A stretch of DNA of 64,000 nt, taken from assembly GCF_024206495.1 (NCBI RefSeq), contig NZ_JAMBPQ010000023.1, forward strand, positions 1-64,000. Direction: 5' to 3'. This document shows, piece after piece, positions 32,232-41,947 of the stretch. The DNA comes from Paraburkholderia sp. CNPSo 3272. Its GTDB lineage: Bacteria; Pseudomonadota; Gammaproteobacteria; Burkholderiales; Burkholderiaceae. Numbering within the stretch: position 1 is the first letter of the stretch; the number at the start of each line of letters is the position of its first letter. A program made the position numbers and the translations under genes. The notes under the pieces were generated by a model. It was given only the letters and a program-made list of their open reading frames with translations. It was not told the origin of the DNA and did not search any database.

Positions 32232-34087
32232 TACAACGCATTCGCCAGATGCACCGGTTTCGATTCGGTCTGGTGCAGGTCGAAGATCAGCACTTCGTTC
32301 TCACCCTGCGTGAGCCACGGCGCGGGGCAATACAAGCGCTGTTGGGGGCCGATACTCCAGTAGCGCCCGAGATTGTGCCCGTTGACCCACACCACGCCCT
32401 TGGTCCAGTGGCTCATATCGAACCAGGTGTCGCCGACTTCATCGAGAACCAGGTGCGCCTTGAAAAAGAGCCCCGGTTTCAGCGGATTCGTGCAGCGTTC
32501 CTGCAACCCGGCGATGTACGCCTCATCCATCGGCAATAAAAAGACTTCCCATTCCTCGATTGAGGCAACGGACCCGTCGGCGTATTGCATTTTCACGGGC
32601 TCAAACAGCCCTTTGCGGTCGACGATCGCAGGCCCGAAGTTGACGCGGCCCATGGCCTCCACCAGGATCTCCAGCGCGCCGGACACGGCGGCGGGCAACG
32701 CGAGCGGCGCGCGATACGTCACGCGTAACCGCTGTGCATAGTCGTGCGGAATCCGCGCGCGCGAAACGCTGCCCGCATAGCGCTCGCCGACAAAAACCGC
32801 TGCATAGTCGTGAACGCCACTGATATCCAGCGCGCCAACCGGATGCGGTTGTGCCCGCAACTGTTTGCGATACAGCATGAAGCCGGATGTCTGGCCGTAG
32901 TGCTCGAACGGCTCCGGAGCGACGCTCGAGTCGCACGGCAGGGGCGCAGGCAGGTTGTCCCAGAGCGAGGCGTGGAGAGTCGGCGTCAGGGTGCGGCCCG
33001 CCAGTGTGGGAATGGCGTCGGGAATGTCCGGCAACGGCTCCGCCAGATAGCCCGCGATGAGGTCGCGATACTTCCTGTATTTCGCCGTGGGCGCCCCTTG
33101 CTCGTTAATTGGCGCGCCATAGTCGTAGCTCGTGATATCGGGTTGATAGTTGCCCGACCCGTCCGTATTCGCGCCGGCATAAAAGCCAAAGCTCGTTCCG
33201 CCGTGAATGACATAGAGGTTGAACGACAATTGTGACTGCATGAATGCTGTCAAGATGGCGGAAAGATCGTAATGGAGTCCCGCGAATTCAGGCTCCCCCC
33301 AATGCGTCAGCCACCCTGGGTAGACCTCGCCCGCCATCGCGGGCACGGCAGGAAACGCGCGCCGCACCGTGGCGATTTGCGCCGCGTTGCCGTTGCTCAG
33401 CGCGATGGCGCCACCCGTCACCGTCGTGCGGTTGCGTTCGAGTTGCGCGAGACCGTCCTCGGTGTAGAAAGGCCCCGTTATGCCGCCCCGTAGCCAAAGC
33501 TGCCTCAGTTCTTCGAGGTATGCGGGATTGCTTGCGTACGAACCGAATTCATTCTCTATCTGGATCATCAGGATCGGGCCGCCTGCATCGATCATCAACG
33601 GTTTGATGCGGGGAACCAGTTCGCCGATGTAGCGCGCAACCGCAGCCATGTAACGGGCATCGCTGGCGGAGTCGGTGCGAAGCTGGATGTCCGGTTCGCT
33701 CAGCAGGTAAGCGGGAAGGCCTCCCAGGTCCCACTCGGCGCAAACGTAAGGGCCCGGACGCAGCAGCACCCACAGCGCTTCTTGCTGACACAGACGGATA
33801 AAGGCTTCGAGATCGCGGTTGCCGCTTTCGAAGTCGAACACGCCCCTGCGCGTCTCGTGGTAGTTCCACATGATGTACAGCGCAATGCAGTTCATGCCCA
33901 TCGCTTTGGCCATGCGAATGCGATGCAGCCAGTACTCGCGTGGTATGCGCGCGGGATGCATCTCGCCGCTGCGAATCTGCAAGGGTTCGCCGTCGAGCAG
34001 GAAGTGCTCGCCGTTGGGACTGAACGAGAAGGTGTGGCTGCGTTCGAGGCTCACGGTGCAATCGCGCCCTTGTATTTGCACACTCAC
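32228..34087 (-). CDS. GH35 beta-galactosidase
   Basis: A 619-residue cytoplasmic enzyme. The GH35 active-site pattern is complete: acid/base E180 in GGPILMIQIENEF and nucleophile E254 in MAGEVYPGWLTHWGE. A C-terminal jelly-roll region ends with GVVWVNGHNLGRYWSIGPQQ, typical of the family. No signal peptide is present. The start is GTG 34087 (another GTG lies two codons later); no strong ribosome-binding site is visible. Its stop codon shares the bases CTAG (32228-32231) with the stop of the converging GH36-like gene. Confidence 0.92.
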   Translation of the reverse strand: MSVQIQGRDCTVSLERSHTFSFSPNGEHFLLDGEPLQIRSGEMHPARIPREYWLHRIRMAKAMGMNCIALYIMWNYHETRRGVFDFESGNRDLEAFIRLCQQEALWVLLRPGPYVCAEWDLGGLPAYLLSEPDIQLRTDSASDARYMAAVARYIGELVPRIKPLMIDAGGPILMIQIENEFGSYASNPAYLEELRQLWLRGGITGPFYTEDGLAQLERNRTTVTGGAIALSNGNAAQIATVRRAFPAVPAMAGEVYPGWLTHWGEPEFAGLHYDLSAILTAFMQSQLSFNLYVIHGGTSFGFYAGANTDGSGNYQPDITSYDYGAPINEQGAPTAKYRKYRDLIAGYLAEPLPDIPDAIPTLAGRTLTPTLHASLWDNLPAPLPCDSSVAPEPFEHYGQTSGFMLYRKQLRAQPHPVGALDISGVHDYAAVFVGERYAGSVSRARIPHDYAQRLRVTYRAPLALPAAVSGALEILVEAMGRVNFGPAIVDRKGLFEPVKMQYADGSVASIEEWEVFLLPMDEAYIAGLQERCTNPLKPGLFFKAHLVLDEVGDTWFDMSHWTKGVVWVNGHNLGRYWSIGPQQRLYCPAPWLTQGENEVLIFDLHQTESKPVHLANALY

Positions 34088-34168
34088 GCACTATACTTCG
34101 ACGGCTGATAGTAGAACGCTTAATTTCGCTTAAGCCTATAATTCGGCAAGAATACGCGCAAGTCAGAT

Positions 34169-34729
34169 ATGCCGAGCTATGTAACCGTATTGACGCAGTT
34201 ACATTCGAATATGAAAAAGCGTGCTATTTTTCCGATTGCCAGTTCAACGCTTCTCGTCGCGGCGGGAATTTTCTGCATCGTCTTGTCACTCTCGACAAGG
34301 TCCCTGATCGGAACGCTTTTCATCGCAAGGATGCTGCTGTTCTGCGGCTTCGTGCATGCCTTGAATCTGTTCACGACGAAGGACTGGAAACTCGCAATCA
34401 GGCGCATTCCGCCGGTCATCGTGCCCATACTCATCGGCATTCTCATTCTGGTCAATGACAGCGCACGGGCTCGCGGGCTTACCGTGATGCTGATGATCTT
34501 TTTCGTGCTCGACGGCTTCTTCAAGATCATTGCTTCCGTCGGGCAGGACGTGAAGATCAACAATATCGGCATTGTCAGTGCGGCGCTGTCTTTCCTGCTC
34601 GCCATTTTTCTGGCCGCCAATTTCCCGAGCGTGCCGTTGCCCTTGCTCGGATTGTTCCTCGGGCTGGATCTCATTTCCATGGCCGTGGTGCCGTTTGGCG
34701 GCCGGGAGCGCAGGCGCGACCTGATCTGA
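34169..34729 (+). CDS. HdeD-family membrane protein
   Basis: Up to 186 residues with six predicted helices in three pairs, matching HdeD/DUF308 (SSTLLVAAGIFCIVLSL, ARMLLFCGFVHALNLF, LLGLFLGLDLISMAVV). In enterobacteria HdeD supports acid resistance at high cell density; here the role is only inferred. Neither ATG 34169 nor ATG 34211 (MKKRAIF) has a good ribosome-binding site; the second gives a more natural N-terminus. Confidence 0.75.
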   Translation: MPSYVTVLTQLHSNMKKRAIFPIASSTLLVAAGIFCIVLSLSTRSLIGTLFIARMLLFCGFVHALNLFTTKDWKLAIRRIPPVIVPILIGILILVNDSARARGLTVMLMIFFVLDGFFKIIASVGQDVKINNIGIVSAALSFLLAIFLAANFPSVPLPLLGLFLGLDLISMAVVPFGGRERRRDLI

Positions 34730-34860
34730 CCTGACGAAAGCGCAGTCGGCGGCCGCGTCACGGCCGCGCATCACGTTTCGCGCGCACACGGTATCGCCAT
34801 CGATGCCCGTGTCAGTGTGCGGTTGCCGTTTTACACACGCAAAACCGACGGAGGCGATTC

Positions 34861-35241
34861 ATGATCTTCGCAAATGGCTTTACGTTTTCGAACTTTATTA
34901 TCGATACGTTTTCGATATTCATGTTCATTCTGTGGTTCTGGCTGTTCATCACGATCACGAGCGACCTGTTCCGTCGAACCGATATATCGGGCTTCCTGAA
35001 GATCGTCTGGGTGATCTTTCTGATTGTTTTGCCCTATATCGGCATATTTGCCTATGTCCTCACGCAAGGCAGAGACATGGCGCATCGCAACCAGGAACGG
35101 GCGCAGAAGGCGCGCGAAGAACTGCGCCACATAGTGGGCTACAGTGTCGCGGACGAAATCGAGAAGCTCGACAAGCTGAAAACGACAGGCTCGATTACCG
35201 ACGACGAGTACAAGCGCCTGCGCGCGCGGCTCGTCGAATGA
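34861..35241 (+). CDS. PLDc_N/SHOCT-domain membrane protein
   Basis: A 126-residue protein with two membrane helices (about 9-34 and 43-67; IVWVIFLIVLPYIGIFAYVL is the PLDc_N type), a charged linker and a C-terminal SHOCT motif (DEIEKLDKLKTTGSITDDEYKRLRARLVE). SHOCT segments mediate self-association. GGAGG lies seven bases before ATG 34861. It is in the same orientation as HdeD, 130 bp downstream, and both look like envelope-stress proteins. Confidence 0.8.
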   Translation: MIFANGFTFSNFIIDTFSIFMFILWFWLFITITSDLFRRTDISGFLKIVWVIFLIVLPYIGIFAYVLTQGRDMAHRNQERAQKAREELRHIVGYSVADEIEKLDKLKTTGSITDDEYKRLRARLVE

Positions 35242-35290
35242 GAAGGGCAGCAGGCATGGCAACCGCCCATGCCTGAATCATGCAGCAAGC

Positions 35291-35314
35291 GCGGGCTACG
35301 GCAACGTAGCCCGT
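35291..35314. terminator. Hairpin between converging genes
   Basis: CGGGCTACG (35292-35300) and CGTAGCCCG (35305-35313) form a perfect 9-bp stem with a GCAA tetraloop between the converging SHOCT and RcnB-like genes. It has no T-run; it is probably a bidirectional terminator or RNA end-protector. Confidence 0.55.
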
Positions 35315-35326
35315 CGCGTCATCCGG

Positions 35327-35656
35327 TCATTCAGTACCCGAAACGATCTTCGAGATCCTCCAGTTGCTTCTCGTCACCAGCACGTAGTCGCCGTTCACGC
35401 CAAGCCATTGCTGGCCGCGCTTCGGTGCGTCCAGGTTATGCGACTTCCAGTCTTTCATCTGGTAGTTGTAATGCCGATACTTCGAGGGAACCTGTTGGCC
35501 CTCATGCCAGTCGCGATGCGGCATGGTCGGCATGACCTGCTGGCGACCTGTCCCCTGGCTTTGGTCTGCACCCGATGCTGCGTCTTGCGCCATTGCGGAA
35601 GAGGCAACACCGAGGAGGAGCGCAGCGATGACTGAGAGGACGAGTTGGCTTTTCAT
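35327..35656 (-). CDS. RcnB-like periplasmic protein
   Basis: 109 residues from ATG 35656 (GGAGATC just upstream), with a signal peptide (MKSQLVLSVIAALLLGVASSAMA). The mature part has the RcnB pattern: DWHEGQQVPSKYRHYNYQMKDWKSHNLDAPKRGQQW, then a strand pair ending YVLVTRSNWRISKIV. RcnB modulates nickel/cobalt homeostasis in E. coli; relatives in Burkholderia are numerous and mostly unstudied. No RcnA exporter gene is near. Confidence 0.75.
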   Translation of the reverse strand: MKSQLVLSVIAALLLGVASSAMAQDAASGADQSQGTGRQQVMPTMPHRDWHEGQQVPSKYRHYNYQMKDWKSHNLDAPKRGQQWLGVNGDYVLVTRSNWRISKIVSGTE

Positions 35657-36105
35657 GATTCGATCTCCGGAGGCAAGAAGATGATTGACGTCGCCATGAC
35701 TATGGCTTCTTCGGTTATAGAACATCCCGAAAGCCGTGATATCCAGTTGTGCGAACGTGCCCTTAAAAGCGGATGGGCAAAGGCTGGAAAACGAACGAAT
35801 CTAGCGGTGTGAATAAGGGTGTGAAGCGTCTATCCATAGTAGTAAACGGAATTCCGACTTCAAGTAATTTACGAGTGGTTGATTTTGCGGCGGTTTTGCG
35901 TAATTCCTGTGAATGCATGAAAGCGCTGCTTGTTAGATAACGATCGAAACGTTGCATTTCTCGCGCGCTTGAGCATTCGCGAATTGCGCACATCGGGGGC
36001 TCTGATTTGCAGTTTGAGTGAACATCGCAATGATCCGGTCGAGTACTGCGCAATGATCCGTTCGGGGCGCGCGCGTACCGTCTCTATTTTTCGGTGGAGC
36101 CTCGC
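35657..36105. other. Control region before the efflux operon, with a repeated 12-mer
   Basis: About 450 bp without a gene, AT-richer than its surroundings between 35800 and 35960. CGCAATGATCCG occurs at 36026-36037 and again at 36049-36060, 23 bp apart (two helical turns), within 80 bp of the efflux adaptor start. The repeats look like binding sites for a regulator of the RND operon; no TetR or MarR gene is adjacent. Confidence 0.5.
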
Positions 36106-37269
36106 GTGCCAAACTGCGAACCCAGACGCTGTAGACCGTGGCTGATCGGCGTTGCGGCGATGTTGCTGCTGGCGGGCAACGGATGCCGCGACCGGCAAGC
36201 CCAGAGCGGCGCGGCGCCACCGCCGCCGAGCGTGATGGTCGTAACGGTTGCGGCCCAATCCATTCCCCGCGAGATCGAACTGCCGGGGCGTATCGAAGCG
36301 ATCCGCTCGGCGGAGGTGCGCGCCCGCGTGGACGGGATCGTCGAGCGGCGGCTCTTCGAGGAGGGCACCGACGTGCGCGCCGGCGCGCCGCTCTTTCTGA
36401 TCGATTCGCGCGACTACGAGGCCGCGTTGCAGCAGGCCCAGGCCGCGCTCAACCGGGCCCGGGCCGTGCAGGGCAATGCGGCCTCCGAGGTAGCGCGCTT
36501 CAAGCCGCTGGTGGCGCGTCAGGTCGTGAGCGCCCAGGAATTCGAGGCCGCGACGGCCGCCCTGCAGCAGGCCGACGCGAACGTTGCGGACGCACGCGCC
36601 GCGGCGACGCTCGCGCAGCTTCGCCTCGATCGATGCACCGTTCGCGCGCCGATAGCGGGCCGTGTGGGGCGCGCGCTCGTCACCGAAGGCGCGCTGGTCA
36701 GTGCGGCCGGCGCGACGCTGCTCACCCAGGTCAACCAGCTAACGCCTGTGAATGCCGTTTTTACGCAGTCGAATATTTCGTTGCTGGAAGTACGCAAACA
36801 GATCGCGTCGGGCACGCTCGCGGCGCCGGCCGCGGATCGCGCGCAAGTCTGGCTCACGCTCGCGAACGGCGACGACTATAGCGAGCCGGGCGTGCTCGAC
36901 TTCACCGATCTCGTCGTCGATCCTTCCACCGGAACGCAGGTGCTGCGCGCGCGCTTCAACAATGCATCGCGCATCTTGTTGCCGGGGCAGTTCGTGCGCG
37001 GGCGCGTCGTGATCGGCACGATACCGAACGGCCTCGTCGTCCCCGCGCGCGCCGTGCAGTTCGACAGCAACGGGGCGAACCTCTCGCTCGTCGCCGACGA
37101 CGGCACCGTCGTGCGCCGCAATGTGGTGCTCGGCCCGCAGGAAGCGGGGCAATGGGTCGTGAAGGATGGGCTGGAGCCGGGCGAGCGCGTCATCGTCGAC
37201 GGCTGGCAAAGGGTGCAGCCGGGGCAGCGCGTGGACGCCCATCCCTTCGCTGCGCCGGCCCATTCCTGA
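36106..37269 (+). CDS. RND efflux periplasmic adaptor (MexA/AcrA type)
   Basis: About 387 residues from GTG 36106, with GGAG seven bases upstream; a GTG four codons earlier is the alternative. An N-terminal hydrophobic segment ends in a Cys (LLLAGNGC), which may be lipid-modified although the lipobox is imperfect. The order is membrane-proximal strand (REIELPGRIEAIRSAEVRARVDG), lipoyl half, alpha-hairpin (about 100-165), second lipoyl half (CTVRAPIAGRVGRALVTEG) and beta-barrel. It bridges the pump and the outer-membrane channel encoded next. Confidence 0.9.
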   Translation: MPNCEPRRCRPWLIGVAAMLLLAGNGCRDRQAQSGAAPPPPSVMVVTVAAQSIPREIELPGRIEAIRSAEVRARVDGIVERRLFEEGTDVRAGAPLFLIDSRDYEAALQQAQAALNRARAVQGNAASEVARFKPLVARQVVSAQEFEAATAALQQADANVADARAAATLAQLRLDRCTVRAPIAGRVGRALVTEGALVSAAGATLLTQVNQLTPVNAVFTQSNISLLEVRKQIASGTLAAPAADRAQVWLTLANGDDYSEPGVLDFTDLVVDPSTGTQVLRARFNNASRILLPGQFVRGRVVIGTIPNGLVVPARAVQFDSNGANLSLVADDGTVVRRNVVLGPQEAGQWVVKDGLEPGERVIVDGWQRVQPGQRVDAHPFAAPAHS

Positions 37270-37281
37270 GCGGCGCGCCCC

Positions 37282-40200
37282 ATGAACCGATTCTTCGTCT
37301 ACCGGCCGGTCTTCGCGTGGGTCGTTGCGCTCTTCGTCACGCTCTTCGGCGCCCTCGCGCTCATGCTGCTGCCGGTCGAACAGTACCCCGACGTCGCGCC
37401 ACCCTCGCTCACGATTTCGGCGGTCTACAGCGGCGCCGACGCAAACACGCTGGACCGCACGGTCACGTCGATCATCGAAGACGAGATGAACGGCGTCGAC
37501 AATTTCCTCTACATGTCGTCGCAGAGCCGCTCGAACGGCACGGCGCAGATCACTGTCACGCTCAGGCCCGGCACGAATCTCGACGTCGCGCTCTCGCAGG
37601 TCCAGGACCGCTTGAGCCGCGTCGAGCCCCGACTGCCGCTGGAGGTGAGGCAGGTTGGCGTGAGCGTCACGAAAGCGTCGTCGGGCTTTCTGATGCTCGT
37701 TGCGCTACAGTCCGCCGATGGGTCGATCCCGGCCGTCGAGCTGGGCAACTTTGGCGCCAATAACATCGTCAACGAATTGCGCCGCATCCCCGGCGTCGGC
37801 GACGCCCAGCTGTTCGGTTCGTCGTATGCCATGCGGATATGGATCGATCCGGAAAAGCTGGGCAGCTTCGGTATTTCGGCCAGCGAAGTGATGACGGCCA
37901 TTCAGGAGCAGAACACCCAGACTGCGGGAGGCAGCCTCGGCGACCAGCCCATTGCGCCGGGCGCCGAACTCAATGCGCAGATCGTCATGCGGGGCCGCTT
38001 TTCGACGCCCGAGCAGTTCCGCGAGGTGATCGTGCGCTCGAACCCGGATGGCTCGACGGTCCGTGTGGGCGACGTCGCTCGCGTGGAGCTGGGCAACGAC
38101 AGCTATGGCTTTCGCTTTCGCGTGAACGGCAGGGAGTCCGCCGGCATCGCCGTCCAGCTCGCGAGCGGCGCAAATGCGCTGGCCGTGGCGAGCGCTGTGC
38201 GGCAGCGTCTCGCACAACTGCAGCCCACTTTCCCGAAGGGCGTGGCGTGGGTCGTGCCGTTCGATACGACGCCGTTCATCACGACCTCGCTGAGCGGCGT
38301 GCTGCGCACGATGGTCGAGGCGTTGCTGCTCGTGACGGTCATCGTGTTCCTGTTCCTGCAGAAGTGGCGCGCGACGCTCATTCCCACGCTGGTCGTCCCG
38401 ATTGCGCTGATCGGCACGTGCGTCGGCATTTTTTTGTTCGGACTCTCCATCAATCTGCTTTCGCTGTTCGCCATGGTCGTAGCGATCGGCATTCTCAACG
38501 ACGACGCGATCGTGGTAGTGGAAAGCGTCGAGCGCGTGATCCAGGAGGAGGGTTTGAGTTCGCGGCGAGCGACCGTCAAGGCCGTTGGGCAGATTGCGGG
38601 CGCCGCCATTGCGAGCACACTCGTGCTCATTGCGGTGTTCGTTCCCATGGCGTTCTTTCCGGGCTCGACGGGCGCGATCTATCGCCAGTTCTCCGTCACG
38701 CTCACCGTCTCGATCTTTCTGTCGACCTTGCTCGCGCTGACGCTGGGCGTGGCCATGTCGGCAACGCTGCTGGGCAGCAGGACGAAGACCGCTGGCGGCA
38801 CCGGCAAGCCGGCTGCCACGCACTGGCCGGCCCGCGTGCAGCAGCGCGTGTTCGATGCCTTCAACCGCGGCATGCAGAACGCTACCGAGCGCTACGTGCT
38901 GGCCGTGCAGGCCATGCTGCGCAAGCCGGTGCGTTGGCTCCTCCTGTTCGTCGCGGTGTGCGCGGCGACCGGCTTCCTCTTCACCCAGTTGCCGCGCGGC
39001 TTCATTCCGGGCGAGGACCAGGGACACATTTTTGTTGCATATACGGCGGCGCCCGGCGCGACGGCGCAGCGCACGCAACAGGTCGTCGATCAGGTCGAGG
39101 CTTTTCTCAGGCAGCAGCCGCAGGTGCGCAATATCGCGTCCGTCACGGGATTCAGCTTCTTCGGCCAGGGGCAGTCGGCGGCAATGTCGTTCGTCGATCT
39201 GAAGCCGTGGTCGGAGCGGCCTGGCGCGGACAATTCGGCGGGGGCGCTGGTCGCGCGCGCTAACGCGGCGTTCCGCAATATCCCTCAAGCGCTCGTCTTC
39301 GCGCTCGATCCGCCGGCCATTCCCGCGCTCGGCAACGCGAGCGGCTTCACGATGAAGATACTCGACCGCAGCGGCGTGGGCGGCGCGGCGCTGCAGCAGG
39401 CGAGCGCGCGCATGCTGGCGGAGGCGGCGCGCAGCCCCTTGCTGGTGGGCGTGCGTCCCGACGGTTTGCCGCCCGCACCGCAGCTCTATGTCGATATCGA
39501 CCGTGTGAAGGCGCGCGCGCTGGGGCTGCAGATCGGTCAGGTGAACAGCGCGCTCGCGCTCGCATTCGGCTCGAACTACGTGAACGATTTCGTCTACGAG
39601 GGGAACGTGCTGCGCGTGCTCATGCAGGCCGACGCCGACCAGCGCATGCGTCCGGAGGATATCGGCGCACTACGGCTGCGCAACAACGTGGGCGAAATGG
39701 TGCCGTTCTCGGCGTTCACGAGCGTGCATTGGAGCGCGGGGCCGCAGCAGGTCGAACGCTACAACGGCTTTCCCTCGGCCACGATTTCGGGGCAGGCGGC
39801 GCCGGGCCGTTCGAGCGGCGCGGCGCTCGCGGAGATGGAGCGCATTGCTGAGCACGTTCTTACCGGCAGCCTGACCTACGAATGGACCGGCACGGCGTTC
39901 GAGGAACAGCAGGCGGCTGGGCAGATCGGCGCGCTGCTGCTGCTTTCGCTCGTCGTGGTGTTTCTGCTGCTCGCCGCGCTCTACGAGAGCTGGGCGATTC
40001 CCGTTGCCGTGCTGCTCATCATTCCGCTGGGCGTCCTGGGCGCGGTTCTCTTCACCATGGCGCGGCGTTTTTCCGCCGACATCTACTTCAATATCGGCCT
40101 CGTGACCATCATCGGGCTCGCGGCGAAAAACGCCATTCTGATCGTGGAATTCGCGATCAAGGAGGAGGCAGCGGGCAGCGATACGGTGAGCGCGGCCGTG

Positions 40201-40470
40201 GACGGCGCGCGTCAGCGCCTGCGGCCGATCCTGATGACGAGCGTGACCTTCGTGCTAGGCATGCTGCCGCTCGTGCTCGCCACCGGCGCGGGCGCGGCGG
40301 GCAGGCAGGCGGTGGGCACGGGCATCATGGGCAGCATGCTCACGGCCACGCTGTTCGGCATCTTCTTTACGCCCGTGTTCTATGTGGTGGCGCGCCGATG
40401 GTTGAGCCGCAAACGTACGCGCGACGATGACGAAGAAGATGCGCGGCCCGCGGGAGCGCACGATGCTTAA
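37282..40470 (+). CDS. RND efflux pump, inner-membrane transporter (AcrB/MexB type, HAE1)
   Basis: A 1062-residue trimeric proton-drug antiporter with 12 membrane helices and two large periplasmic loops. The proton-relay residues are present: the Asp pair in LNDDAIVVVES (about residues 406-408) and the Lys in LAAKNAILIVEF (about 945). The N-terminus MNRFFVYRPVFAWVVALF is standard for HAE1 pumps. It begins 12 bp after the adaptor stop and overlaps the channel gene, so all three are one operon. Substrates cannot be predicted; solvents, antibiotics and plant phenolics are typical. Confidence 0.95.
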   Translation: MNRFFVYRPVFAWVVALFVTLFGALALMLLPVEQYPDVAPPSLTISAVYSGADANTLDRTVTSIIEDEMNGVDNFLYMSSQSRSNGTAQITVTLRPGTNLDVALSQVQDRLSRVEPRLPLEVRQVGVSVTKASSGFLMLVALQSADGSIPAVELGNFGANNIVNELRRIPGVGDAQLFGSSYAMRIWIDPEKLGSFGISASEVMTAIQEQNTQTAGGSLGDQPIAPGAELNAQIVMRGRFSTPEQFREVIVRSNPDGSTVRVGDVARVELGNDSYGFRFRVNGRESAGIAVQLASGANALAVASAVRQRLAQLQPTFPKGVAWVVPFDTTPFITTSLSGVLRTMVEALLLVTVIVFLFLQKWRATLIPTLVVPIALIGTCVGIFLFGLSINLLSLFAMVVAIGILNDDAIVVVESVERVIQEEGLSSRRATVKAVGQIAGAAIASTLVLIAVFVPMAFFPGSTGAIYRQFSVTLTVSIFLSTLLALTLGVAMSATLLGSRTKTAGGTGKPAATHWPARVQQRVFDAFNRGMQNATERYVLAVQAMLRKPVRWLLLFVAVCAATGFLFTQLPRGFIPGEDQGHIFVAYTAAPGATAQRTQQVVDQVEAFLRQQPQVRNIASVTGFSFFGQGQSAAMSFVDLKPWSERPGADNSAGALVARANAAFRNIPQALVFALDPPAIPALGNASGFTMKILDRSGVGGAALQQASARMLAEAARSPLLVGVRPDGLPPAPQLYVDIDRVKARALGLQIGQVNSALALAFGSNYVNDFVYEGNVLRVLMQADADQRMRPEDIGALRLRNNVGEMVPFSAFTSVHWSAGPQQVERYNGFPSATISGQAAPGRSSGAALAEMERIAEHVLTGSLTYEWTGTAFEEQQAAGQIGALLLLSLVVVFLLLAALYESWAIPVAVLLIIPLGVLGAVLFTMARRFSADIYFNIGLVTIIGLAAKNAILIVEFAIKEEAAGSDTVSAAVDGARQRLRPILMTSVTFVLGMLPLVLATGAGAAGRQAVGTGIMGSMLTATLFGIFFTPVFYVVARRWLSRKRTRDDDEEDARPAGAHDA

Positions 40471-41938
40471 GACTGCCAGGTGGACGGCGACCACCGCGTG
40501 TCTGACGCTCGCGTCGTGCAACTTCGCGCCCCGCTACCAGCAGCCGGATTTGCCGATTGCGCAAAGCTACGAGAGTGCGGATATTGCCGCAGCGGGCGGC
40601 GAGCGTCTCGCCTCGGAGCTGACGTGGGAGACGTTCTTTCGCGACCCGGCGCTCAAGCAGCTGATCGCCATGGCGCTGGCGCATAACCGCGATCTGGCGG
40701 CATCGGTTGCGCGCATCGGACAGGCTCAGGCGCTTTATCGCGTGCAGCGCTCTGCGCAGTTCCCACAAGTGGCAGTGGGCGCGGACGCAACCCGCACCAA
40801 AACCCCGCTCAACTCCGTCGAGCCCGAACTGCCCAACAACAACACGTCGATTCACTTCAACCAATACAGCGTGCAGGTGGCCGTCACGTCGTTCGAACTC
40901 GACTTCTGGGGGCGCGTGGCGAACCAGAGCGAGTCGGCGCGGCGCAACTATCTGGCGACGATGGAGGCGAACGAAGCGTTTCGCCTCTCGCTCATCAGCA
41001 ATGTGGCGGCAACGTACTACGCGATCCTTTCTGGCAACGAGGGCATCGACCTCGCGCAGCACACGCTGGAAACGCGCCAGTACGCGCTGGAGGTCGCGCG
41101 GCTGCGCCTCGAAGCGGGCGCGACCTCACTCGTGGACTACGAGCAGGCGCGCATTCTCGTTACGCAGGCGCAGACGCAGCTTGCCGAGCTGCAAAGAACG
41201 ACGGGTCAGCAGCGCGATCAGTTGGCGGTCCTGATCGGCGGTCCTTTGCCGGATGCCGCGGACATGACGCAACGCCACGCGCTCACCGACGCGGACCAGT
41301 TCGGCACGCTCGACGCGGGCCTGCCTTCTTCGCTGCTCGCGCTGCGCCCCGATATTCGCGCGGCCGAGCAGTCGCTGCGAGCCGCCGACGCCGATATCGG
41401 CGCCGCGCGTGCGGACTATTTCCCGCGTGTTTCGCTCACGGGCAATTTCGGCTATGTGTCTCCCGAGTTGAGCGACCTGTTCGTGCCCGGCAAGCAGACA
41501 TGGCTCATCTCCGGGTTCGTCGCGCTGCCGATCTTCGACGCGGGGCGACGCAGCGCGCAAGTGCGCCTCTCTGAAGCGCGTCAGACCGAACTCGTGGCGA
41601 ACTACCAGAAAACCGTTCAAGTGGCGTTTCGCGAAGTCTCCGACGCGCTGATCGCGCGCCAGCGCCTGCAGGAGCAAATCGCGGCACAGGAGCGCGCGGT
41701 GGCCTCCGAGTCGCGCCTGGCAGAAGCGGCGGAGCTGCGCTACGAGAACGGCATTTCCATCTACCTGGAAGTGGTCGATGCGAAGCGCAGCCTGTTCGCG
41801 GCGCAACAGCAACTGATCCAGCTACGCGCGGCGGCGCTGCAAAACGGCGCCTCGCTCTATGTGGCGCTGGGAGGCGGGCAGGACGCGCTGCGGCCCGATC
41901 ACGCGAGCGAGGCTTCTAACAGCGTCGCCAATCCTTAG
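40463..41938 (+). CDS. Outer-membrane efflux channel lipoprotein (OprM/NodT family)
   Basis: 491 residues from ATG 40463, which overlaps the pump stop codon. GGGAG lies seven bases upstream. The signal peptide ends in a lipobox (LTLASC). The mature protein has the two repeated TolC-type helical pairs (LIAMALAHNRDLAASVARIGQAQALYR and LLALRPDIRAAEQSLRAADADIGAARADYFPRVSLTG). It forms the trimeric outer-membrane exit duct of the pump. Its stop lies 9 bp from the converging diguanylate cyclase gene. Confidence 0.93.
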   Translation: MLKTARWTATTACLTLASCNFAPRYQQPDLPIAQSYESADIAAAGGERLASELTWETFFRDPALKQLIAMALAHNRDLAASVARIGQAQALYRVQRSAQFPQVAVGADATRTKTPLNSVEPELPNNNTSIHFNQYSVQVAVTSFELDFWGRVANQSESARRNYLATMEANEAFRLSLISNVAATYYAILSGNEGIDLAQHTLETRQYALEVARLRLEAGATSLVDYEQARILVTQAQTQLAELQRTTGQQRDQLAVLIGGPLPDAADMTQRHALTDADQFGTLDAGLPSSLLALRPDIRAAEQSLRAADADIGAARADYFPRVSLTGNFGYVSPELSDLFVPGKQTWLISGFVALPIFDAGRRSAQVRLSEARQTELVANYQKTVQVAFREVSDALIARQRLQEQIAAQERAVASESRLAEAAELRYENGISIYLEVVDAKRSLFAAQQQLIQLRAAALQNGASLYVALGGGQDALRPDHASEASNSVANP

Positions 41939-41947
41939 CCGCGCGGG

